DNA of 5,911 bases from Bacteroides sp. UBA1773 (GTDB lineage: Bacteria; Bacteroidota; Bacteroidia; Bacteroidales; Bacteroidaceae), in contig DCGR01000034.1 in assembly GCA_002315285.1 (NCBI GenBank), positions 1 through 5,911 of the forward strand. The letters are read 5' to 3'. The position numbers were made by a program, and so were the translations under genes. Positions within the stretch are counted from its first letter, which is position 1. Each line of letters starts with the position of its first letter. Shown here piece by piece: positions 1 to 4,836 of this stretch. The notes beneath the pieces were generated by a model that saw nothing but the letters and a program-made list of their open reading frames with translations, ran no database searches and was not told the origin of the DNA.

Positions 1-127
1 CCCCCTCAATGGTCTTTGCACCCCCCCTCGGCTCCCCAATATCGGACCAAAACCATAACTATGGCTACTGACGATGACGATAATTTCAAGCAAAACCATA
101 ACTGGAAACTGATAACTGACAACTGAC
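1..127. other. Intergenic lead-in with short repeats
   Basis: No gene recognised. The first 40 bases are C-rich, with two similar C-runs ending in CTC at 1-7 and 21-29. A 13-bp direct repeat (CAAAACCATAACT) lies at 48-60 and 91-103. Four units of a 7-bp period run from 101 to 128 and end on the A of the phosphatase start codon. No good Bacteroidetes promoter was found: TAATTTC at 81-87 only partly fits a -7 box and has no TTTG at the right distance. The promoter may lie before the window, or the phosphatase may be the distal gene of an operon. Confidence 0.6.
61..126 (+). other. Possible 21-residue upstream ORF ending at the phosphatase start
   Basis: ATG at 61 opens a 21-codon frame (MATDDDDNFKQNHNWKLITD then N) with stop TGA at 124-126, one base before the phosphatase ATG. 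The position would permit translational coupling. It follows directly after the first copy of the 13-bp repeat and runs through the second copy and the heptamers. It may be chance; no family is recognised. Confidence 0.2.
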
Positions 128-128
128 A
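101..128 (+). repeat. Imperfect tandem heptamer repeat (ACTGAcA)
   Basis: Four consecutive 7-bp units occur: ACTGGAA (101-107), ACTGATA (108-114), ACTGACA (115-121) and ACTGACA (122-128). The last two are identical. The array sits where a ribosome binding site would be, and its final A is the first base of the ATG at 128. No Shine-Dalgarno-like sequence is present. Confidence 0.7.
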
Positions 129-781
129 TGAACAGTCATAACACGTTTGTTTTCGATTTGGATGGCACGCTGCTCAACACGCTGCACGACCTGGCCAACA
201 GCACGAACCACGCGCTGCGCTGCTGCTCGCTGAAAGAACGGGAGGAGGACGAAATCAGGGAATTTGTAGGAAACGGCGTGCGGAAACTGATAGAGCGCGC
301 TGTGCCAAGCGGTACGGACGAGGCTCTGACGGACAAGGTATTCGAGATTTTCCGCAAACACTACATCCGACATAGCCTCGACTCTACCTGCCCCTACCCT
401 GGCATCGTGGACATGCTTGCATCGCTCCATGAGGCGGGGAAGAAGATGGCCATCGTGAGCAACAAGCTTCAGCCGGCAGTGACCGACTTGTGTGAGCGTT
501 TCTTTGGCGACAGTGTGAGCGTGGCTATTGGCGAACGGCCCGACATGGCACGAAAACCGGCTCCCGACATGGTGCTGGCCGCCCTGAAGGCTCTCGATGC
601 CGGTGCTGGGGATGCTGTGTATGTGGGCGACAGCGAGGTGGATTTGCTGACAGCACGAAACGCGGGTCTGCCGTGCATCAGTGTGCTGTGGGGTTTCCGC
701 GACAAGGAGTTCCTGCTGCGCCACGGAGCCTGCACACTCGTAGCAAGCCCACAGGAAATAGTGAGAGGCTGTTCAGAATAA
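128..781 (+). CDS. gph: HAD-superfamily phosphatase, phosphoglycolate phosphatase-like
   Basis: A 217-residue soluble hydrolase with all four HAD motifs. Motif I is DLDGT (residues 10-14; nucleophile D10, acid/base D12). Motif II is the Ser in SNK (S111). Motif III is the Lys in RKPAPD (K143). Motif IV is GDSEVD (D168 and D172, Mg2+ ligands). The alpha-helical insert after motif I (about residues 18-85) is the C1 cap typical of the Gph/PgmB group. Family members dephosphorylate small phosphate esters such as 2-phosphoglycolate, and some act as pyrophosphatases or sugar-phosphatases, so the exact substrate is inferred. Length fits the family (about 215-250). The ATG at 128 is the first in frame after a stop at 113-115. 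The gene converges on the flotillin gene with 40 bp between the stop codons, and its last codons form part of a hairpin. HAD membership is nearly certain; phosphoglycolate specificity is only likely. Confidence 0.92.
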   Translation: MNSHNTFVFDLDGTLLNTLHDLANSTNHALRCCSLKEREEDEIREFVGNGVRKLIERAVPSGTDEALTDKVFEIFRKHYIRHSLDSTCPYPGIVDMLASLHEAGKKMAIVSNKLQPAVTDLCERFFGDSVSVAIGERPDMARKPAPDMVLAALKALDAGAGDAVYVGDSEVDLLTARNAGLPCISVLWGFRDKEFLLRHGACTLVASPQEIVRGCSE

Positions 782-808
782 ATCCAAAACAGCCTCCCGA
801 GTTTATTC
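765..808. terminator. Hairpin (possible pseudoknot) between convergent genes
   Basis: GAGGCTGTT (765-773) is perfectly complementary to AACAGCCTC (788-796), giving a 9-bp stem with a 14-nt loop that includes the phosphatase stop codon. A second complementary pair, GAATAAA (776-782, inside the loop) and TTTATTC (802-808), interleaves with the first in an H-type pseudoknot arrangement. The stem is the same on both strands, so it could end both the phosphatase and the flotillin transcripts. There is no long T-run on either side, so intrinsic termination is plausible but not certain. Confidence 0.55.
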
Positions 809-821
809 GTAGTGCGCGGCC

Positions 822-2210
822 TTATGCCTCGGTGTCAGGCGCATCGGCCTCCTGACCAGCTCTGTCGGCCGACTTTTCCTTCACCAGATAGGAAGGGAGA
901 TCGAGTCCTGCCTGATTGAAGAGGTCGTGAAGCGGCGGCACACTCTTCATCAGTCCGGAGAGGAAATTGGCAGTAGAGCCCTTGCCGTCGGCAGAATTTC
1001 CACTGTCCCACACAGTGACATGATCGATGTTGACACCCTTGATAGCCTCGACCTGCGTGCGCACCAGTTCAGGAAGTTTCTCGGTGAGCAACAGCATGTA
1101 GGCCTTGCTGGCATCGCCACCAGCGGCCTCCACCATCTGCTTGTAGCCGGCAGCCTGCTTGGTGAGCACCTCATAGTAGCCCTTGGCCTCGGCCTCCATG
1201 CGGGCATAGATGGCATCGGCCTCACCTTTGGCGTTGACACGGATTTTCTCCGCTTCGGCCTCGGCCTCGATGATGCGGCGTCGTTTCTCGATTTCCTGTG
1301 TGACGAGTACGTTGGCAGTCTGTGTGGATCGTTCACGGTCGGCACGAGCCTCTTCGGCTTCGCGCTCGGCTGCGTAGGCCTCCTGCAGAGCCCGCGCGTT
1401 TGCCACCTTCTCGGCAGCCGACGCACGCCTCGAAGCCTCAGCCTCCTTTTCACGACGGAATGCTTCGGAGTTGGCAATATCTACCTTGGCATTGTTTTCG
1501 CCCTGCACAGCCTGTGCATTGGCTTCGGAGGTACGAATACGGGTCTCGCGTTCGGCCTCGGCCTTACCGATGGCTCCAATCTTGTCTTGTTCGGCCACAC
1601 GCACCTTGGCCTCGTTGATGGCCTTGGCAGCAGCCTCCCGACCCAATGCCTCGATGTAGCCAGACTCGTCCTTGATGTCGGTGACATTGACGTTGATGAG
1701 TCGCAAGCCTATTTTCTTCAGTTCCACTTCCACATTGGCACTGATGCTTTCGAGAAACTTGTCGCGGTCGTTGTTGAGTTCCTCGATGCTCATAGTGGCG
1801 ATGACCAGACGGAGCTGTCCGAACAGGATGTCGCGGGCGAGTTCCTGAATCTGCACCGGCTTGAGGTCGAGCAAGCGTTCGGCAGCGGCATTCATGGAGT
1901 CGGGGTCGGTAGAGATGCCCACAGTGAAGCGACTTGGCACATCGACACGGATGTTCTGGCGCGAGAGCGCATTGGTGAGGTTGGCATCAATGGAAATAGG
2001 TGTAAGGCTCAGGTACTGATAGTCCTGAATGATGGGCCACACGAAGGTGCCACCACCGTGAATACACTTGGCCGAGCCGCGTCGGCCGGTGGTGCCATAG
2101 ACCACAAGGATTTTGTCGGACGGACACCGACGATAACGCTTGATGATAGAAGCGAAAAGGATGATGCCGACGAATACAGCGGCAACCACCAGATACATGG
2201 ATTCCAACAT
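822..2210 (-). CDS. Flotillin family protein (SPFH domain, YuaG/YqiK-like)
   Basis: A 462-residue membrane-anchored scaffold protein. An N-terminal hydrophobic segment (about residues 5-24) is followed by a basic stretch (KRYRR), which puts the bulk of the protein in the cytoplasm. The SPFH/band 7 domain spans roughly 28-200. A long Ala/Glu-rich coiled coil (about 190-345) with many EA/AE repeats is the flotillin signature region. The C-terminal block is characteristic of bacterial flotillins: VTVWDSG (398-404), TANFLSGLMKSVPPLHDL (413-430) and LDLPSYL (436-442). A short acidic tail (about 445-462) follows. Bacterial flotillins oligomerise into detergent-resistant membrane patches that organise signalling, secretion and cell-wall proteins. 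The gene lies 22 bp downstream of the NfeD-like gene and probably shares its promoter, as in the yuaF-yuaG and yqiJ-yqiK pairs. A second Met at residue 5 is a possible alternative start. Length is a little below B. subtilis FloT (about 509). Confidence 0.95.
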   Translation of the reverse strand: MLESMYLVVAAVFVGIILFASIIKRYRRCPSDKILVVYGTTGRRGSAKCIHGGGTFVWPIIQDYQYLSLTPISIDANLTNALSRQNIRVDVPSRFTVGISTDPDSMNAAAERLLDLKPVQIQELARDILFGQLRLVIATMSIEELNNDRDKFLESISANVEVELKKIGLRLINVNVTDIKDESGYIEALGREAAAKAINEAKVRVAEQDKIGAIGKAEAERETRIRTSEANAQAVQGENNAKVDIANSEAFRREKEAEASRRASAAEKVANARALQEAYAAEREAEEARADRERSTQTANVLVTQEIEKRRRIIEAEAEAEKIRVNAKGEADAIYARMEAEAKGYYEVLTKQAAGYKQMVEAAGGDASKAYMLLLTEKLPELVRTQVEAIKGVNIDHVTVWDSGNSADGKGSTANFLSGLMKSVPPLHDLFNQAGLDLPSYLVKEKSADRAGQEADAPDTEA

Positions 2211-2232
2211 GTTGTTCTTACGATTTATAGGT

Positions 2233-2805
2233 TTATAGAAATGATACTTTCACGGTAGAATTGTCGATGACACTTTCAATGCGCACCTTGCTTCCGGTAG
2301 GCACATCGATTCCACCCGAGACGGCGGCCAACTCGTGGATGGAGCCATTGACCGACACTTGTATCTGGCCTTTGCCCTGTGCCGGAATGCGGAGATACAC
2401 ATCGGCCACCAGTCCCACACAGTCGGCCAGCGAATAGGCTCCGTTGCGCTCCAGCTTACGCGTCTGGCGGAAAATGAGCACAAACATCGCTACGAACAAC
2501 ACGCCCACGACAACGGATGAGACACCTACGAAAAAGCGGCTGCCGATGACATGCGAGAAACAGATGCCTCCCCACCCGATGCCCATGAGCAGGGCCACGA
2601 CATTCTTCACACTGAACAGATTGAGACCGCCCCCCATGTCGAGGGTCGTGTCAACATCGAAATCGGCATTGGCATCGGTGCCATCAATGCCGATGAACGT
2701 AAGGACGGACTGGACGACAAACACGACAGTGGCTATGCCTGCGGTCCACCAATAGAAACGAAGCATCGGGTCGAGCGATGCGTACCAAACTGACAGATCG
2801 TTCAT
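2233..2805 (-). CDS. NfeD/YuaF-like membrane protein, flotillin partner
   Basis: A 190-residue protein with three hydrophobic segments (about residues 17-38, 61-84 and 89-112) and a C-terminal soluble domain (about 122-190). This domain is rich in Val/Gly beta-strands and fits the OB-fold of short NfeD/YuaF proteins: GLVADVYLRIP (131-141), a middle strand pair around QIQVSVNG, then VPTGSKVRIESV (168-179) and VKVSF at the end. Between the first two membrane segments is an Asp-rich loop (about 41-57). There is no ClpP-type protease domain, so this is the short NfeD class. Such proteins are encoded beside flotillins and are thought to help form or modulate flotillin assemblies. It is the first gene of a two-gene operon, with its own promoter about 30-60 bp upstream. 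The start at 2805 fits a short leader of about 20 nt. Sequence conservation in this family is low, so the call rests on architecture plus position. Confidence 0.88.
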   Translation of the reverse strand: MNDLSVWYASLDPMLRFYWWTAGIATVVFVVQSVLTFIGIDGTDANADFDVDTTLDMGGGLNLFSVKNVVALLMGIGWGGICFSHVIGSRFFVGVSSVVVGVLFVAMFVLIFRQTRKLERNGAYSLADCVGLVADVYLRIPAQGKGQIQVSVNGSIHELAAVSGGIDVPTGSKVRIESVIDNSTVKVSFL

Positions 2806-2824
2806 GGTTCAATTGTTTTAGGTA

Positions 2825-2838
2825 ATTTGCCAGCAAAT
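2825..2838. promoter_or_regulatory. Palindrome overlapping the -7 box and start of transcription
   Basis: ATTTGC (2825-2830), a CA spacer and GCAAAT (2833-2838) make a 14-bp inverted repeat with perfect 6-bp arms. One arm is part of the -7 element and the other falls at the predicted transcription start. It could be an operator, or a by-product of the TTTGC motif. The role is inferred from position only. Confidence 0.4.
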
Positions 2839-2864
2839 ATAAGAAGTTTGTGATGAAACACAAA
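2833..2864 (-). promoter_or_regulatory. Bacteroidetes-type promoter for the nfeD-like/flotillin operon
   Basis: Read on the minus strand, TTTG (2864-2861) is followed by a 19-bp spacer and TATATTTGC (2841-2833). This is a full match to the Bacteroidetes primary-sigma pattern TTTG / TAnnTTTG. The transcript would begin near 2826, giving a leader of about 20 nt before the ATG at 2805. No transcript data are available here. Confidence 0.82.
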
Positions 2865-2868
2865 ACTT
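2844..2868. repeat. Imperfect inverted repeat within the promoter spacer
   Basis: AAGTTTGTG (2844-2852) and CACAAAACTT (2859-2868) are inverted copies, with one extra A in the second arm and a 6-base centre. The repeat fills most of the spacer between the -33 and -7 boxes and overlaps the -33 box. It has the size of a dimeric regulator site, but no regulator is identified. Confidence 0.4.
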
Positions 2869-2873
2869 TTTGC

Positions 2874-2919
2874 AAAAAAAAACCTGTATCACCCTCCCTC
2901 TTCGCTGCAGGAAAGGGTG
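2874..2919 (-). terminator. Terminator of the AspT-like transporter gene
   Basis: On the minus strand, CACCCT (2919-2914) pairs with AGGGTG (2895-2890). Two G-U pairs and one G-C pair extend this to a 9-bp stem with a 12-nt loop. After 7 bases comes a run of nine T (2882-2874). This resembles an intrinsic terminator, although the gap between stem and T-run is longer than usual. It lies just upstream of the next promoter, so the transporter and the nfeD-like/flotillin operon are probably separate transcripts. Confidence 0.6.
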
Positions 2920-2961
2920 GGAAGACGGCTACTGATGACTAGCCGGGCCCCAATTCTTCCC
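2919..2961. terminator. Composite hairpin downstream of the transporter stop codon
   Basis: GGGAAGA (2919-2925) pairs with TCTTCCC (2955-2961), and directly inside it CGGCTA (2926-2931) pairs with TAGCCG (2940-2945). This gives 13 base pairs with an 8-nt loop and a 9-nt bulge on one side. It begins 22 bases after the transporter stop. It has no T-run of its own, so it may protect the 3' end of the mRNA or act together with the following T9 hairpin. Confidence 0.5.
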
Positions 2962-2982
2962 TCGGCGAATAGGCTCCAGCCC

Positions 2983-4653
2983 CTATGCCATGAACAGGAT
3001 GAGCATCTGCCCCACGATGATGCGCAGGAAGGTGGCAAGCGGATAGACAGTGCTGTAGCCCACCGAAGGTGCATTGGCCGCCGTGAGGGAGTTGACGTAG
3101 GGCAACACAGCCGCATTGGTGGTGGAACCCACGATGACACCACAGAGGGTGAAATAGTTCGTCGAGAAGCGCAGGCGGGCGAAGAAGCCCACAATGAGCG
3201 CGGGCACGATGGTGATTGCGGCTCCACAAGCCACGTAGAGCAGTCCATCGCCCTGGAACACTGCCTCGAAGAAGTTGCCTCCTGCCTTGATGCCCACACT
3301 GGCCAAGAACAACGCCAGACCTATCTCGCGCAGCATCAGGTTGGCACTCATCGTGGTGTACGACACCAGCTTGAGCTTGTAGCCGAATCGTCCCAACAAG
3401 ATGGCCACGATGAGCGGTCCGCCTGCCAGACCCAGCTTCACGGGTGTTGGCATCTGGGGAAAGCTGATGGGCAGGCTGCCTAGGATGATGCCCAGCAAGA
3501 TGCCCACGAAAATGGTGAGGATGTTGGGATGGTCGAGCCGTTGCAACTCGTTGCCCAGCTTGCGGGCCACGCGCTCCACGGCATCCTGCTGACCGACACA
3601 CATCACACGGTCGCCCACTTGGATGGTGAGGTCGTGGGTGGCGAAGATGTCCATGCCCGAGCGGTTGATGCGCGTGACGTTGACTCCATAGAGCGAACGG
3701 AAATGCAGTTCGCCGAGGGTCTTGCCATTCAGTTTGGAGCGGGTCACGAGAATGCGTCGCGACACCATCGGCATGTCTTGCTTCTGCCAGTCCACCGTGA
3801 TCTGAGCACCGATGAATGCCACGATGGCATCCTTGTCGGTCTGTGCACACACGCAGAACATCTGGTTGCCCACACGGAGTTCCGTATCCCTGTCGGGGAT
3901 GGTCACATGGCCGTTCTGGAGGATGCGTGAGATGATGAAATCGCGTCCGATGAGCTTCTTCACATCGCCCAGCTTCATGCCATCGAGAGCCTGGTTGCGC
4001 AGCTCAAGGTGCATCATGAACGGTTGGATGTGGGGATCGGCCGTAGCCTCCTGATTGCGCACCTCCTCGTTTTCCTTGTCGGAATTGATGCGCAACGCAT
4101 ACTTGATGATGAGGATGGCGGCGATGATGCCCAGCACGCCCAACGGATAGGCACAGGCATAGCCGGTGGCAATCTGTTCACCCTGATAGCCAATCTGCGC
4201 CAACGCCTCGTTGGCAGCACCCAGCCCCGGGGTGTTGGTGACGGCTCCGCACAGGATGCCCGTCATCATCGGGATGCCGATGCGACCGTCGAGCACGTAA
4301 TAGAGCGAAATGGTCATCACGATGTTGAGCGCCACCAGCATGAGGGCCAGCATGTTCATGCGCAAGCCTCCCGTCTTGAACGATGAGAAAAACGAAGGGC
4401 CCACCTGCAGGCCGATACAAAACACGAAAAGGATGAGACCGAAATTCTGCACGAAATTGAGAATGTCGCCATTGCCCGTAAGCCCGAAATGACCGCAGAC
4501 AATGCCGACGAACAGGATGAACGTGACACCCAACGACACATTCCCGAACTTGATTTTGCCCAACAGCACCCCGACCGATATGACCAATGCATACAGCACG
4601 ACAATGTGAGCCACCGAATTAACATCGGTAAAAAGACCAATTAGCCAATCCAT
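2983..4653 (-). CDS. AspT/YidE-type transporter with two RCK_C (TrkA-C) domains
   Basis: A 556-residue inner-membrane protein of the aspartate:alanine exchanger (AAE) family. It is an inverted-duplicate design: membrane half (about 10-187), two cytoplasmic RCK_C domains (about 208-287 and 295-372), then a second membrane half (about 376-556). Family signatures are GLQVGPSFF (81-89), GAVTNTPGLGAANEAL (136-151), and the matching second-half GSTTNAAVLPYVNSL (509-523) with VGYSTVYPLATFL (531-543). Length agrees with E. coli YidE (about 553) and AspT (about 543). AspT itself exchanges aspartate for alanine, but most relatives with RCK_C domains have unknown substrates, so none is assigned. RCK_C domains usually bind small ligands and may gate transport. 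The ATG at 4653 was chosen over one 24 codons upstream because the longer N-terminus would run over the likely promoter and the short start gives MDWLIGLF directly before the first membrane segment. It is transcribed divergently from mutA. Confidence 0.93.
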   Translation of the reverse strand: MDWLIGLFTDVNSVAHIVVLYALVISVGVLLGKIKFGNVSLGVTFILFVGIVCGHFGLTGNGDILNFVQNFGLILFVFCIGLQVGPSFFSSFKTGGLRMNMLALMLVALNIVMTISLYYVLDGRIGIPMMTGILCGAVTNTPGLGAANEALAQIGYQGEQIATGYACAYPLGVLGIIAAILIIKYALRINSDKENEEVRNQEATADPHIQPFMMHLELRNQALDGMKLGDVKKLIGRDFIISRILQNGHVTIPDRDTELRVGNQMFCVCAQTDKDAIVAFIGAQITVDWQKQDMPMVSRRILVTRSKLNGKTLGELHFRSLYGVNVTRINRSGMDIFATHDLTIQVGDRVMCVGQQDAVERVARKLGNELQRLDHPNILTIFVGILLGIILGSLPISFPQMPTPVKLGLAGGPLIVAILLGRFGYKLKLVSYTTMSANLMLREIGLALFLASVGIKAGGNFFEAVFQGDGLLYVACGAAITIVPALIVGFFARLRFSTNYFTLCGVIVGSTTNAAVLPYVNSLTAANAPSVGYSTVYPLATFLRIIVGQMLILFMA

Positions 4654-4680
4654 GATAGTTTTTGTTTTCTGAAATTGGGC

Positions 4681-4714
4681 GCGAAGATACAACAAATAGT
4701 GTATAAAACAGCAA
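4681..4714 (-). promoter_or_regulatory. Possible promoter of the AspT-like gene
   Basis: On the minus strand TATCTTCGC (4689-4681) differs from TAnnTTTGC at one base. An ATTG-like -33 candidate (TTG at 4714-4712) lies 22 bp upstream, slightly far. Transcription would begin near 4674, giving a leader of about 20 nt before the ATG at 4653. This is a weaker match than the other two promoters in the window. Confidence 0.4.
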
Positions 4715-4728
4715 TATACTTGCATTTT

Positions 4729-4761
4729 TTTGGGAGGATGAAAAGTTATGTGTAATTTTGC
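4729..4761 (+). promoter_or_regulatory. Bacteroidetes-type promoter of mutA
   Basis: TTTG (4729-4732), a 20-bp spacer and TAATTTTGC (4753-4761) match the TTTG / TAnnTTTG consensus in every fixed position at preferred spacing. Transcription should start around 4765-4768, leaving a leader of about 70 nt before the mutA ATG. The leader is far too short for a cobalamin riboswitch. Confidence 0.85.
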
Positions 4762-4768
4762 ACGATTT

Positions 4769-4810
4769 ATGAAAAAACCATATACACAACAGACACATAT
4801 TTTAGATTAA
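4769..4810 (+). other. Possible 13-residue upstream ORF in the mutA leader
   Basis: ATG at 4769 opens a 13-codon reading frame (MKKPYTQQTHILD) ending with TAA at 4808-4810, 26 bases before the mutA ATG and in a different frame. Its ATG lies within a few bases of the predicted transcription start, so it would be almost leaderless. Such short frames arise by chance in AT-rich leaders, and there is no evidence of translation. Confidence 0.2.
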
Positions 4811-4836
4811 ACCTCAATTAATAATTCAAAAAAACT

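Noticed and set aside
11..19. GGTCTTTGC as a -7 promoter box for the phosphatase
   Set aside because: It matches the 3' half of the consensus but lacks the TA, and any -33 box would lie outside the window.
86..724. A 212-codon minus-strand frame opposite the phosphatase gene
   Set aside because: It is antisense to a gene with all HAD motifs, and its His/Gln/Val-rich translation has no recognisable domain.
927..2258. A 443-codon open frame on the + strand opposite the flotillin gene
   Set aside because: It mirrors the flotillin gene, whose Ala/Glu-rich GC-biased codons leave few stops on the other strand. Its translation resembles no known family and flotillin is certain.
2939..3850. A 303-codon minus-strand frame inside the transporter gene
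   Set aside because: It overlaps the AspT-like gene in another frame, and its His/Arg/Pro-rich translation is typical of an out-of-frame shadow.
4654..4725. A 24-residue N-terminal extension of the transporter
   Set aside because: It would be encoded by AT-rich DNA that holds the likely promoter, and the first membrane segment of the family begins just after the downstream Met.
4762..4836. A cobalamin riboswitch before mutA
   Set aside because: The leader is only about 70 nt, AT-rich, and lacks the conserved B12-box-like elements; such riboswitches need about 200 nt.
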